DNA of 64,000 bases from Streptomyces sp. HUAS 15-9 (GCF_025642155.1 NZ_CP106798.1:3162001-3226000), one strand, 5' to 3'; positions 51,701 through 60,598 are shown, numbered from the stretch's first letter. A program made the numbers and translations. Notes: generated by a model not told the origin, from the letters alone.

Positions 51701-52561
51701 ATAGGTGGAGAAGGCGACGAAGGTGCCGAGGGTGATGTGCCCGCGCACGGCGAGCCAGCCGCCCAGCGCCAGCATCGCGACCTGGCCGAGCGCGGGGACG
51801 GCCTGGAGGGCCGGGGTGAACCTGCTGTTCAGCCGTATGGTGCGCAGCCGCCCGGCGAAGAGGCGGCGGCCGACCTCCCGCAGCTTCCCGGTCTCCTGGT
51901 CCTCCTGCCCGAAGCCCTTCACCACGCGTACGCCGCTGACGGCGCCGTCGACCACACCCGCGACGGCGGCGGCCTGGGCCTGGGCGTACCAGGTGGCGGG
52001 GTGCAGGCGAGTGCGGCTGCGCCTGGCTATCCAGCCCAGCGCGGGCGCCACGGCGAGGGCGACCAGGGTCAGCGGGAGCGACAGCCAGGCCATGATCACC
52101 AGGGAGATCAGGAACAGCAGGACGTTGCCGATGGTCATCGGCAGCATGAAGAGCAGGCCCTGGATCAGCTGGAGGTCGCTGGTGGCACGGCCCACCACCT
52201 GGCCGGTGGACAGCTCGTCCTGGCGGCGGCCGTCGAGGCGGGTGATCGTGCCGTACATCTCGGTCCGCAGGTCGTGCTGGACGTCGAGGGCGAGACGGCC
52301 GCCGTAGTAGCGGCGGATGTAGGTGGCGGCGTAGACGAGGACGGCGGCGCCGATCAGGGCGCCGGCCCAGGGGGCCATGGAACGGCTGTGGTCGCCGATC
52401 ACGTCGTCGATGATCACCTTGGTGATCAGCGGGACCAGCGCCATGACGGCCATACCGGCCAGCGAGGAGCCGAGGGCGAGGACCACGTCCTTCGGGTAGC
52501 GCCAGGCATACCCCACGAGTCGCCGTGCCCAGCCCTCTGTCTCCCCCTGCTGCGCTGCCAC
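48767..52561 (-). CDS. Fused two-half ABC exporter (ATP-binding/permease)
   Basis: A 1264-residue protein holding two complete half-transporters in series: TMD1-NBD1-linker-TMD2-NBD2, about 12 TM helices in all. NBD1 has GSSGSGKST (about 376), LSGGQRQR and a Walker B of LLVLDDATSAVD, with Asp instead of the catalytic Glu. NBD2 has GETGAGKST (about 1047), LSAGQRQL and the canonical LLLDEATAALD. One catalytic and one degenerate site is the heterodimer-type arrangement for multidrug or lipid export. A 17-residue insert lies before the NBD1 H-loop. GTG 52561 follows GGAGGG. Confidence 0.92.
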   Translation of the reverse strand: MAAQQGETEGWARRLVGYAWRYPKDVVLALGSSLAGMAVMALVPLITKVIIDDVIGDHSRSMAPWAGALIGAAVLVYAATYIRRYYGGRLALDVQHDLRTEMYGTITRLDGRRQDELSTGQVVGRATSDLQLIQGLLFMLPMTIGNVLLFLISLVIMAWLSLPLTLVALAVAPALGWIARRSRTRLHPATWYAQAQAAAVAGVVDGAVSGVRVVKGFGQEDQETGKLREVGRRLFAGRLRTIRLNSRFTPALQAVPALGQVAMLALGGWLAVRGHITLGTFVAFSTYLAQLVGPVRMLAVVLTVGQQARASTERVLQLIDTEPTIKEGTKTLPADAPATVEFDDVSFGYGDASGASGPVLEGLSFEIRPGETLAVVGSSGSGKSTVSLLLPRFYDVTHGAVLVGGHDVRELTLDSLRAAIGLVPEDSFLFSDSVRNNIAYGRPDATQEEIEKAARAAQADRFIAELPDGYDTKVGEHGLTLSGGQRQRVALARAILTDPRLLVLDDATSAVDARVEHEIHEALKHVMEGRTALPSPDHHPSSSANARTTLLIAHRRSTLNLADRIAVLDGGRLADIGTHEELQERSALYRRLLTDPDELGGVSPGHAEPALPHEDTSVREELDAEFDAERAVTPHLWTGDRRPKDQALADSPATPELLTLVEALPPANDTPDVDETRAVRPEDSYGLTRLLRGFGLPLLVGLLLVAVDAGMGLLLPILIRHGIDQGVTRLALGAVWSASLLALLAVLVQWTAQIGETRITGRTGERVLYALRLKIFAQLQRLGLDYYERELTGRIMTRMTTDVDALSTFLQTGLVTAFVSVVTFFGIMGVLLVLDVQLALVVFATLPPLIVATFFFRRASVKAYELARERVSVVNADLQESVSGLRIVQAFRRERDGGRRFAERSDAYRSARIRGQWLISVYFPFVQLLASVAAAAVLIAGAGRIEAATLTTGALVAYLLYIDLFFAPVQQLSQVFDGYQQATVSLGRIQELLREPTSTSPADEPLEVRSLRGEIAFEDVRFSYGADEEALSGIELTIPAGQTVAFVGETGAGKSTLVKLVARFYDPTGGRVTVDGTDLRALDLTSYRHRLGVVPQEAYLFQGTVRDAIAYGRPDATDAQVEAAARAVGAHDMIATLEGGYLHEVAERGRNLSAGQRQLIALARAELVDPDVLLLDEATAALDLATEALVNQATDRLAGRRTTLVVAHRLTTAARADRVVMMDHGQVVEDGTHEELLALDGRYASLWRTFVGQAEPEEPVGVSH

Positions 52562-52621
52562 GCCGGTGCCCTCCGTTGAAAACGATGTCCCGGAAAGCAC
52601 CAACGCACGCAGAAGCGGATT

Positions 52622-53674
52622 TCATCCCTCCGCAACACACGGAAACGGTCGGGCGCGTATCCGCAGGTAGTAGAACCGCGTCGTCTGTGCGGCGTTCTGG
52701 TTGTCGTCGCTGACCAGCAGGACCTTCAGACGGCCGGTGTGGTCACGTCCCGTGATCGTCATGCCCTCGATGTTGTCCAGCAGGGGGTTCGGCTGGGGCT
52801 GCTTGGCCGTGGCGCCGAGGGAGGGGCAGTCGGCGATGTCCGTGAGCAGGGTCTTCTTGATCAGGTGAACGTCCGGCTGCCCGGTCAGGTTCTCGATGCC
52901 GCCGGTGTCCGTGGCACGGCGGAGGTCGGCCTGGTAGAGGCGGACGGTGTTGCCGACGCCCGCGGTGAAGCCGCGCTCCAGGACGAGGAGGCGGCCGTCC
53001 GGGGTGGCCTGGACCTCGGGGACGCCGAGGCCGGCGTCGGTGCGGTAGGCGTACTGGGCGGCGAGCTCGAAGCGGCCGTGGTGACGCTTCCAGGTCTGGA
53101 AGCGGACGATGCCGGCGGAGTCCCCGGAGATCGCGTACTCCATGGGGGCGAGGAGGGTGCGGCCGCCGGGCAGCAGGGTCAGGCCCTCGAAGGTCTGGTT
53201 GCCGGTGGCGCGGCCGGCCGGGGCGACCAGCAGGGAGGACGGGACCGGGAGGCGGTCGAGGATCTTCCCGTCGCGGGAGTGGCGGCGGACGGAGGGCTCG
53301 GTCTCGGAGGTGATGAGCCGGGTGCCGTCCCGGTCGATGACCAGCCCCTCGGAGTCGAGGTCGGCGCCCTTCTCGTCGGCCAGGTGGACGGCCGACATCG
53401 GCCGGAGGGTCTTCGGATCCAGGTCGAAGAGGGAGGAGCGGTCCTCCAGGGCGGCCAGCGTTCCGTCGCGGTCCAACGCGAGGGCGGAGAAGTTGCCGAC
53501 GAAGGTGCCGTTGTACGTCGTCTTGTCGAGCGCGTCGGAGAAGCGGTCGATGGAGACGGAGGGCGAACAGGCGTTGTTCGCGGGGGAATCGGCACTGGCG
53601 GGCCCGGCGGCGGACAGACAAGTGGCCGCCGCCAGGCCCGCGGTGAGGGTGGCGAGTACGGTACTCAGGCGCAT
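52622..53674 (-). CDS. Secreted phytase-like esterase family protein
   Basis: A 350-residue exported protein. The signal MRLSTVLATLTAGLAAATCLSAAGPASA is followed by a beta-propeller typical of the esterase-like phytase family (FVGNFSALALDRDGTLAALEDRSSLFDL, GTRLITSETEPSVRRHSRDG, NIEGMTITG). The enzyme class is uncertain; members are annotated as phytase- or esterase-like. ATG 53674 fits the signal peptide; GTG 53683 is in frame. It lies 60 bp upstream of the ABC exporter start on the same strand, with a possible shared transcript. Confidence 0.83.
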   Translation of the reverse strand: MRLSTVLATLTAGLAAATCLSAAGPASADSPANNACSPSVSIDRFSDALDKTTYNGTFVGNFSALALDRDGTLAALEDRSSLFDLDPKTLRPMSAVHLADEKGADLDSEGLVIDRDGTRLITSETEPSVRRHSRDGKILDRLPVPSSLLVAPAGRATGNQTFEGLTLLPGGRTLLAPMEYAISGDSAGIVRFQTWKRHHGRFELAAQYAYRTDAGLGVPEVQATPDGRLLVLERGFTAGVGNTVRLYQADLRRATDTGGIENLTGQPDVHLIKKTLLTDIADCPSLGATAKQPQPNPLLDNIEGMTITGRDHTGRLKVLLVSDDNQNAAQTTRFYYLRIRARPFPCVAEG

Positions 53675-53727
53675 GGGCGTCACCGTAGGGCGGCCCGATG
53701 ACGGGCGGGAGACCGCCTCGTGAAGCG

Positions 53728-54651
53728 TCAGCCCTGCGGCGGCACCGCCACGAACGCCTCGCTCGGCGCGCTCGTCGGGGTGTAGCGCGTGACGGCGGAC
53801 GTCGTCGGCACCAGGTCCTTGTGGATGGCCTTGGCCACGTTCTGGATGGTGGTGACGCCGTAGTCCATGGTGCTGTTGTCCTGCGTCAGCACCGTGATCA
53901 TGTAGTCGTGGCCGGCGCCGTTGAAGGTGCCCAGGCTGTGCACCCGCCAGCCGTGCGTGGAGCGCTGCAGCCAGCCGTTCTTGACGTGCACGGCGACCGA
54001 GGAGGGCGCACCGGCGGGCGTGCCCCAGCGCTGCGACGAGATGACATTGCCCATCAACTTAAGGATGTAGGCACGGGAGTTGTCGCTCAGCACGGTGTTC
54101 TTGGCGGTGATGAGCTTGAGCAGCTTCTGCTCGTCGGTGACGTTCTCCTGGGTCAGGCCCCAGTAGCCGTCGGCCCCAGGCGTGGTCTTCGTCATGCCGG
54201 CGGCGGCCAGGAAGCCCTTGATCTTCGTCATGCCCAGCTGCTTCCACAGCTTGCTGGTCGCGGTGTTGTCCGACTTGGTGATCATGGCGGTGGCGAGCGA
54301 CTGCTCGGTGGTGGTCAGATACCGGTTGTGCTTCTTCGCGTCCCACAGCAGCGTGGCGAGGACGGTGACCTTGACCGTGCTGGCCGAGTCGTACGCGGTG
54401 GTGGGCCGCAGGGTGCAGGTGGTTTTGGTGGAGCGGTCGTACAGGCCGACCGCGACCGTGCCCTTGCGGTTGGCGAGAGCCGCCGTGATGTCCTTCTTCA
54501 GCTTGTCGGCCAGGCCCGCCTTGGCGGAGGTGCAGCTGACCGCGGGCGCCGTCGCTGCGGCGGGCGTGGCGGCGGCGATGCCCGGTATGAGCACCGCGGC
54601 GCCGACGGCGGCGGCCAGCAATTTGGCGCGTCTGGATGTCCGGTGAGTCAT
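53728..54651 (-). CDS. Secreted serine hydrolase, class A beta-lactamase-like
   Basis: A 307-residue exported protein. The signal KLLAAAVGAAVLIPGIAAATPAAA is followed by an active-site STVK (Ser91, Lys94), an SDN motif (127-129) and a KNGW segment in place of KTG. The layout fits a penicillin-binding, D,D-peptidase-like or beta-lactamase-like fold. A beta-lactamase would usually carry a clearer omega-loop Glu, which I cannot place. It may act on cell-wall peptides. It sits 53 bp upstream of the phytase-like gene on the same strand. Confidence 0.83.
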   Translation of the reverse strand: MTHRTSRRAKLLAAAVGAAVLIPGIAAATPAAATAPAVSCTSAKAGLADKLKKDITAALANRKGTVAVGLYDRSTKTTCTLRPTTAYDSASTVKVTVLATLLWDAKKHNRYLTTTEQSLATAMITKSDNTATSKLWKQLGMTKIKGFLAAAGMTKTTPGADGYWGLTQENVTDEQKLLKLITAKNTVLSDNSRAYILKLMGNVISSQRWGTPAGAPSSVAVHVKNGWLQRSTHGWRVHSLGTFNGAGHDYMITVLTQDNSTMDYGVTTIQNVAKAIHKDLVPTTSAVTRYTPTSAPSEAFVAVPPQG

Positions 54652-54908
54652 ACCTGTGTTGACTCACGCGTTCACCCGAATGGTTGTACGTGCGGATCTT
54701 GTGATTGGGCAAAGCCTTCGCAAGCCGTTGGGGCACCCCGCACGCGTCGGTGACCGGAACCGGCTGAGTCACCCCCTCCGGTCTCGTGCTTCGCTCACAC
54801 AGGTGAACTAAATCTTGGACCCGGGCGTGTCCCGGTCGCCGCACAGGAGCATGGCGATGTCCCGGTAGTTCAGCCGGGGCTTCCCAACTCCTTTCCTCGG
54901 AGAGTCCC

Positions 54909-55262
54909 GTGAAGCTTCGCTCCTGGTCCCTCGCCGCCGCACTCGCCCTGACCGCCCTCGTGCTGCCCGCGCAGGCGGCCTCCGCCGAGGTCGCCGCTCC
55001 TTCCTGCCCGGACGGATCCGTGTGCTTCTGGAGCGGTGAGGGCTTCGGCGGCGACTACTGGGAGTGGACGGCACGCAGCGGATACCGCGACATGCCGCCC
55101 AATCTCCACGACAACGTCGGCTCCTTCGTCGCGAGCACCCGCGCCTGCTTCATCAACTGGGACCCGGTCGAGAAGCGGGACGTGTTCAACGGCGACTGGC
55201 GTTCCCAGTACTACGGAGACTTCGGCGGCCGCATCGACGGCGTGGGGCCGGGCTCCTGCTGA
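54909..55262 (+). CDS. Secreted peptidase inhibitor, family I36-like
   Basis: A 117-residue exported protein. The signal MKLRSWSLAAALALTALVLPAQAASA is followed by a beta/gamma-crystallin-like domain (SVCFWSGEGFGGDYWEWTARSGYRDMPPNLHDNVGSFVAS) with three or four Cys residues. It resembles Streptomyces metalloprotease inhibitors of family I36. It would protect or tune secreted proteases. GTG 54909 is preceded by GGAGAG. Confidence 0.82.
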   Translation: MKLRSWSLAAALALTALVLPAQAASAEVAAPSCPDGSVCFWSGEGFGGDYWEWTARSGYRDMPPNLHDNVGSFVASTRACFINWDPVEKRDVFNGDWRSQYYGDFGGRIDGVGPGSC

Positions 55263-55275
55263 TACGGAGCCCGTT

Positions 55276-55665
55276 CAGCCCAGGTGCGTCGGCGCGAACA
55301 TCCGCAGCACCGCCGGGAGTACGACCCCGACGGGCCCGGAGTCGCCAGGGCCTTCGTCAGGTCTACTTCCAGGGTCTCGGGGGTCGTGCGGCCCCCGGGG
55401 ACGCCGAAGGACTCGGCGAGCGCCGCGTAGTCCGGACGGGTCAGTTCCGTCGCCGTCGCCCGGCCGAAGGCGTCGGTCATGTACTCGCGCAGGATGCCGT
55501 AGCCGCCGTCGTCGACGATCAGTCAGGTGACCGGCAGGTCGTACTGCTTCGCCGTCGCCAGTTCGGCGATCGAGTTCAGCGCCCCTCCGTCGCCCGACAC
55601 CGCCAGCACCGGGCGGGTCGGGTCGGCAGCGGCCGGAGTAGGTGGACGCGATCTGGCAGCAATTG
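55276..55665 (-). pseudogene. Remnant of a thiamine-diphosphate-dependent enzyme
   Basis: Only the C-terminal part is left. The minus strand reads TRPVLAVSGDGGALNSIAELATAKQYDLPVT (the ThDP-binding GDG motif), then an in-frame TGA near 55523, then LIVDDGGYGILREYMTDAFGRATATELTRPDYAALAESFGVPGG. A frameshift near 55340 breaks the end, which restored would read VVVLPAVLRMFAPTHLG. The text matches acetolactate synthase-type proteins. It is clearly decayed and fills the gap between the I36 gene and the restriction locus. Confidence 0.75.
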
Positions 55666-55709
55666 CTGTCACTGAAATCCCCTGTTCATGCATGGAGTTC
55701 AGCCAGGAC

Positions 55710-56489
55710 CTACCGAATATCGCCCATCCAGAGTCGTCGCCCCAACTCGTCGAGGTCCGCCCGCCGCTCTTCGTACTCGGGCAGCGCAATCCGCAGCAGC
55801 CGCCAGAAGTCCTCTCGGTGCCCGGACACTTTCACGTGGGCCAGTTCATGTGCGATGACGTAGTCGATCAGATGCATGGGCAGCTGGAAGAGCGGCCACC
55901 CGAGACTCATCAGCCCCTTGGCGCCCGCCCCGTCCTGCGGCGGTCGATAAGAACCCCACCGGTCCCCCAGGTCCCGCACCTCGAGTTCCGGCTCGGTCAC
56001 ACCCATGCGAGCTGCCCACGGCTGAAGCCGATGTCCCGTCCAGTTCAGGCCGGCCCGGCAGTACCAGTCGACAAGCGCTGCCCGCCCCGCCCGCGGCTCC
56101 GCCGCCAGGTCCGGGCCCATGACAAGGCGCCCCGCAATCAGCCGGACCCCTACGGCCGCCCCCTCCTCACCGGACACAGCCAGCCGATACGTCCGCCCCA
56201 AATAGCGGAAGACCTCTCCGTCGGCGAGCTGTTTGACGGGGCTGAGCGGGCGAGTGCGCTCCCGCTCCCGCCGCTTGGTCAGCAACCAGTCCCGGTGAGC
56301 TCGTACGAACTGCTCCGCCTCGGCCGTCGAACGCCCGGCAGGGGTGTGCAGGGTGAGGGTCGCGTCAGTCTCGACAGTCAGTGCGAACCGTTTCCTGCGG
56401 GCGCTGGAGCGCACCCGCAGAGCCAACCCGTCCACAGTGAGCAGGGCTGCGGGGTCGGAGTACGTCGAAGGATCGGCTGGCGCGGTCAC
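55710..56489 (-). CDS. YgjP/SprT-like M48-type metallopeptidase
   Basis: A 259-residue protein. It starts VTAPADPSTYSDPAALLTVDGLALRVRSSARRKRFALTVETDATL and has the zinc motif HELAHVKVSGH with His214, Glu215, His218 and His224. This class (YgjP-type, DUF45) often sits beside type I restriction genes. GTG 56489 lies four bases after the HsdR stop, so it is in the same operon. The substrate is unknown; it could act on proteins in the restriction or DNA-repair context. Confidence 0.87.
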   Translation of the reverse strand: MTAPADPSTYSDPAALLTVDGLALRVRSSARRKRFALTVETDATLTLHTPAGRSTAEAEQFVRAHRDWLLTKRRERERTRPLSPVKQLADGEVFRYLGRTYRLAVSGEEGAAVGVRLIAGRLVMGPDLAAEPRAGRAALVDWYCRAGLNWTGHRLQPWAARMGVTEPELEVRDLGDRWGSYRPPQDGAGAKGLMSLGWPLFQLPMHLIDYVIAHELAHVKVSGHREDFWRLLRIALPEYEERRADLDELGRRLWMGDIR

Positions 56490-56493
56490 CCGC

Positions 56494-59400
56494 CTATTCT
56501 CCCCTCGCCCTGCCCCGGAACTGCCGAAGGTTGTCCTGCGCGAAGGACGCCAGGCGCTCAGCCGCGTTCTCCAACGGCGCCCAGTCCGCGCCCACAGGCC
56601 GGACACCGCCACCGAGCAGAACTTCGTGGAGGTCTCCGGCCAGCATGCTGATGTCCTGGTGCTGCCCCTGGTACGACGGCCTGGCCATGGCCCAGGTGGC
56701 CACGTCGCAGACCTTGCCCGTGAGCTGCCTGATGTCTCCGCTTCCTGTCAGCCTGATCCCAGGGGTGTCCTCCAGGATCTGCTCCACCAGCCGGTACACC
56801 TTCTGTTCGAGCGGCGTGAGACCGGCGAGTTCCGGGGACTCCTCCTGCTCTTGCCTGGCCTCCTCGATCAGCGGGCCGAACTCCTCGATCTGCTCCTCGA
56901 AGCGGCCCGGCATCGTGCGCAGGATTTCTTCCAGGCGCTTGGAGAGCCGCTCGTACTTCGCGGGGTCCTCCCGCTTCGTCCGCTCCTCCAGATGGAAGCG
57001 GAGCGCATGGCCCATCTCCGCCGCGGCTTCCTGCGGCGGCAGCCGCCGCACGGCGTCGTCGAAGGTGAGTGCGGTGAGCGAGACAGGCGGAATGACCTGC
57101 TCGATCTCCGGGCCCTCGAGATGGTCGGCAATCATGGCCCGGACCTTGCGCCCGTACCGACGCAGCGTGAACGTGCCGCCCTCGTCGTCCCGGCACAGAC
57201 GCCGCACCCGCTTCTGGAGCAGGCTCCAGCGCCTGGCGTCCGCAACGTAGTCGAGGGCACCCTCGTGCGGAAGGACGCGCTCAAGGGTGGCGAGGAACGC
57301 GTGCAGCACCTCGTCGAAGTCGAACCGCAAGGCTTCGGGTTGCAATGCGAGAGCCGCGGGACCCAGCTTGGCGAGCTGGTCGAGCTCTGTGTCGTCGATG
57401 CCGTTGCGCCGCAGGAAGTCGCGGACGTTTTCGGCAGCGGGACCGAGATTGCTCACCTCGTCGGACAACTTGCGCATGGTGTCGGTGACATCGGCGTTCC
57501 GGTATCCGGCAAGTGCGCTGGAGAGGTGCTCGAAGACGCCGTAGTAGTCCACGACGTAGCCGACTTCCTTGCCGGTCGAGGTGCGGTTGACACGCGCGAC
57601 GGCTTGGAGCAGCTCGGCGTCACGGATCGGCCGGTCCAGATAGAGCACCTGCTCGCGTGGGGCATCAAATCCCGTGAGCAGCATGGACTTTACGATCAGA
57701 AACGCGATGGGGCTGTCGGGGTGCACGGGATCGGGCACCGCGGTGGGCAGCGGCGCCTCGCTGTTCGCGGCATCGGACCACGGGGTGTTCATGCCGTCGG
57801 CGGGGTCGGTCGACGGTATCGGGGCTTGCGGTGGATTGAAGGGGGTCACGGCGACCCACTCCGGATCGGGCGCCAGCTCGGGGAACGCCTTCTGGAAGCG
57901 CTCGGTGTACGCCTCCTGGCGACCGGCGTCGGTCCACTCCCTCCACTCCCCCCGCTTGTGACCCGAACCCGGCGAGATGATCGGCACGAAGTCGATCCGG
58001 CGCAGCAACGCCCGGAACTGGTGGGCCTGGTGGAGATAGCGCAGCCTGCTGGACAGCTCCTCCAGCCGAATCCCGGCCACCGACTCCGGGTCGAACTCGG
58101 CGAGCTCGGCAAGTAGCTCGTCACGGGCCTTACGCAGAGCGTGGTGGTACTGCACAGCCGCCTTACGACTGACGGCCGCGACCTGCGCCTTGAAGCCGCC
58201 GGGCAGCACCGTGGTCACCCAGTGCTCCAGCATGTCCTCGGCCTTTGCCTCGATCATGGGAACGGACTCGGCGACGTCCCGCTCGGTGGGCCACCGCTTG
58301 AGCAGCGCGGCCCGCTCCTCGGGGGTGCGGTCCCGGACGAGGTCGTCGAATCCCTCGTCGAGGACCTCTCCGTCACGGACTTCGCCTTCCCCGGTCCGCC
58401 CCTCGTAGCGGATACGGACGACGACGCCGTCGTGTTCGGCGTCCTCCATCCGGTACTCGTCGAGGAAGCCCCGGGGCGAGTCGCCCCGCCCGAAGATCCG
58501 GCGGGTGTCCTCCTCACGTCCGGTGATGATCGGCGTACCCGTGAACCCGATCTTGGCGGCGTTCGGAATCGCCTTGCGCAGGGCGGCGTGCAGGACGCTG
58601 GTGTGCGAGCGATGTGCCTCGTCGACGAGGACGAGGATGTCCCGCGAGGTGTTGCACTCGGGGAAGTCCGGTACGGAACCCTGGGATTCACCTTGTCCCT
58701 GTCCGGAGTCCTCGCTCTCCCCGCTCTCCTCGACGAGGTCCCGGTCGTCCCCGCTGCCTTCCGCGTCCCCGGCGAAGGTGAACCCGGTCCCGTACTTCTG
58801 GATCATCCCGAAGACGACACGCCGCCCGCCGTCCCGCAACAGCCCTTCCATCTGTGTCCGGGTCTTCGCCGTCTCGACATCGGACTCGCTGAGTTTCAGT
58901 GTCCGCGAGAGCTGGGTCTGCAACTGGGTGCGGTCGGTGACCACGACCACCATGAACTCGCTCAGCCGATGGTGCAGATGGACCCGGCGCACCAGGAACG
59001 TCATGGTCAGCGACTTACCGGAGCCCTGCGTGTGCCAGATGACACCGCCACGCTCGTCATCGGTGTCCCGCCCGGCACGAGCCCGCCCGGTCAGCAGTCT
59101 GCGTACGGCCTTCTCGGCGGCCCGGTACTGCTGATGCCGGGCAACAGCCTTCACCGTGCGTACGGCCCCGCCGTCCGCTCCGGACTCGACAGCCATCGGG
59201 ATCACGTAGTGCCGTACGACATTGAGCAGGGCGGCCGGCCGCAGGACCACACCGACCAGCTTCTGCTGCTCACCGAGCGGCGCGGGCGCAGACGGTCCGG
59301 CGTCGGCCGGGAGCAGCCCGGCGGTACGCAACTCCCGCCGCAACGTGCCCTCTTCCTCCGGTTCGACACTGCGCCACGGGTGGAAGTGCTCGGGCTCGGA

Positions 59401-60171
59401 GGTGACGGTACCCAGGTGGGCGGTCTGACCGGTCGCGGCGACGAGGAGCTGGACGGTCCGGAACAGTTCCGGCACACCGGCGGGGACGGGAGTACCGGTG
59501 GCGTCGAGGTCCAGAACAGGATTCCCGGCGTAGTGCCGAAGATCGAGTACGGCACTGCGGACGGGCTCGGCGAGATCGGCGCTCTTGCACTCGACGGCGA
59601 CGAGCGGGATGCCGTTCACGAAGAGGACGAGGTCGAGTATCGACAGCTCGCCCGAGCGGCTGCGCACGCGGAGTTGGTCGACGACGGTGAAGGTGTTGCG
59701 CGTGACGAGGTCCGGATGCCATTCGACGTACTGGACGGTGGCGGACGGACCACCGTGCGCGGCGGAGGGCGAGGGCAGCGTCCAACCGTGGAGCAGCATG
59801 TCGGTGGCGGCGAGATTCGCCTGCACGACGCCCTTGCCGAGGGAGAGGGAGGCAAGCTCGCTGACCGCCCGCCGGATGTCGTCCTCGCCCATCCAGGGCT
59901 GACCGTCACTGCCCCGGAGGTTGATCCGCCTCAAAGCAGGCCCGAGCTGGTCGACGAGTAACGGCACAGCCGCGTCAAGCGTGTCCAACTCCACGCCCGG
60001 GACGTGCGTCCACCCCATGGCCTCCAACTGCGCGACGAACGGCCGCTCCACCTCGTCCCGCTCGACGTGCACCACCACGGCCCGCGCCTCTCCATGCGTC
60101 CCTCTGTTCCCCGGAGATCCATTCTGCGCCTTGGGAGGGAGGTAAGGGGAAGAGATCCGGACGGAGGACAT
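56494..60171 (-). CDS. hsdR: Type I restriction enzyme HsdR (motor/nuclease subunit)
   Basis: A protein of about 1225 residues. The PD-(D/E)XK nuclease is ILDLVLFVNGIPLVAVECKSAD (Glu194, Lys196). The SF2 motor has HTQGSGKSLTM (about 381), VLVDEAHRSHTS (about 514) and IGFTGTPI. C-terminal helices bind HsdM/HsdS. An acidic Ser/Gly/Glu-rich insert (about 475-505) is unusual. It cuts unmodified DNA after translocation. ATG 60171 is listed, but GTG 60078 (VVVHVERDEVERPFVAQLEAMGW) better fits the family N-terminus. It is co-transcribed with the metallopeptidase; HsdS is 2.7 kb away. Confidence 0.9.
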   Translation of the reverse strand: MSSVRISSPYLPPKAQNGSPGNRGTHGEARAVVVHVERDEVERPFVAQLEAMGWTHVPGVELDTLDAAVPLLVDQLGPALRRINLRGSDGQPWMGEDDIRRAVSELASLSLGKGVVQANLAATDMLLHGWTLPSPSAAHGGPSATVQYVEWHPDLVTRNTFTVVDQLRVRSRSGELSILDLVLFVNGIPLVAVECKSADLAEPVRSAVLDLRHYAGNPVLDLDATGTPVPAGVPELFRTVQLLVAATGQTAHLGTVTSEPEHFHPWRSVEPEEEGTLRRELRTAGLLPADAGPSAPAPLGEQQKLVGVVLRPAALLNVVRHYVIPMAVESGADGGAVRTVKAVARHQQYRAAEKAVRRLLTGRARAGRDTDDERGGVIWHTQGSGKSLTMTFLVRRVHLHHRLSEFMVVVVTDRTQLQTQLSRTLKLSESDVETAKTRTQMEGLLRDGGRRVVFGMIQKYGTGFTFAGDAEGSGDDRDLVEESGESEDSGQGQGESQGSVPDFPECNTSRDILVLVDEAHRSHTSVLHAALRKAIPNAAKIGFTGTPIITGREEDTRRIFGRGDSPRGFLDEYRMEDAEHDGVVVRIRYEGRTGEGEVRDGEVLDEGFDDLVRDRTPEERAALLKRWPTERDVAESVPMIEAKAEDMLEHWVTTVLPGGFKAQVAAVSRKAAVQYHHALRKARDELLAELAEFDPESVAGIRLEELSSRLRYLHQAHQFRALLRRIDFVPIISPGSGHKRGEWREWTDAGRQEAYTERFQKAFPELAPDPEWVAVTPFNPPQAPIPSTDPADGMNTPWSDAANSEAPLPTAVPDPVHPDSPIAFLIVKSMLLTGFDAPREQVLYLDRPIRDAELLQAVARVNRTSTGKEVGYVVDYYGVFEHLSSALAGYRNADVTDTMRKLSDEVSNLGPAAENVRDFLRRNGIDDTELDQLAKLGPAALALQPEALRFDFDEVLHAFLATLERVLPHEGALDYVADARRWSLLQKRVRRLCRDDEGGTFTLRRYGRKVRAMIADHLEGPEIEQVIPPVSLTALTFDDAVRRLPPQEAAAEMGHALRFHLEERTKREDPAKYERLSKRLEEILRTMPGRFEEQIEEFGPLIEEARQEQEESPELAGLTPLEQKVYRLVEQILEDTPGIRLTGSGDIRQLTGKVCDVATWAMARPSYQGQHQDISMLAGDLHEVLLGGGVRPVGADWAPLENAAERLASFAQDNLRQFRGRARGE

Positions 60172-60232
60172 GGCTGAGCGCGCGGACGTACGAGGCTTTG
60201 TGACGGTACGTCCGCACGCTCGGCGGGGCAGG

Positions 60233-60598
60233 TCAAGTGCCGGGGCCCTCCTCGGGGGCGGCATCGGAGGCCTCGTCGTCACAGAACGCCAGGAGGCGGG
60301 CTCCCCTACTCCGGGCGATGCGATGCACATCGTGCAACGATTCGGTCAATCGAGCGGCAAGAAAACGGAGTTGGGGCGCTGTGGCCTTGCCGTCACCGAG
60401 GAGATCGGCGGCGTGGCCGAGGAGGTCGCCGGCCATGTCGAGCTGGACGGCTTCGACGTTGTCGGCGATGCGGGAGAGATGACTGGTGCCGGTGATGTCG
60501 GTGACGAGGTAGCAGGGGTTGCCGTCGAGGTTGGACCAGGGCAGGAGACGGGGCCGGCTGACTGTGGTGGCGGCGATGTCGCGGCTCTCGTAGATCAT
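60233..60598 (-). CDS. Conserved small hypothetical protein (restriction locus)
   Basis: A 121-residue protein starting MIYESRDIAATTVSRPRLLPWSNLDGNPCYLVTDITGTSHLSRIADNVEAVQLDMAGDLLGHAADLL. It is acidic and helical with no catalytic motif. Its ATG overlaps the stop of the upstream minus-strand gene (ATGA). The ORF is open further upstream, but that part is shadow. Similar proteins sit near HTH/DUF397 pairs in Streptomyces. Function unknown. Confidence 0.7.
   Translation of the reverse strand: MIYESRDIAATTVSRPRLLPWSNLDGNPCYLVTDITGTSHLSRIADNVEAVQLDMAGDLLGHAADLLGDGKATAPQLRFLAARLTESLHDVHRIARSRGARLLAFCDDEASDAAPEEGPGT

Noticed and set aside
50945..52579. 544-codon open frame on the plus strand
   Set aside because: Antisense shadow of the ABC exporter, with biased composition.
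53728..54651. Calling the serine hydrolase an antibiotic-resistance beta-lactamase
   Set aside because: STVK and SDN are present but the omega-loop Glu and KTG are not clear, so resistance is not supported.
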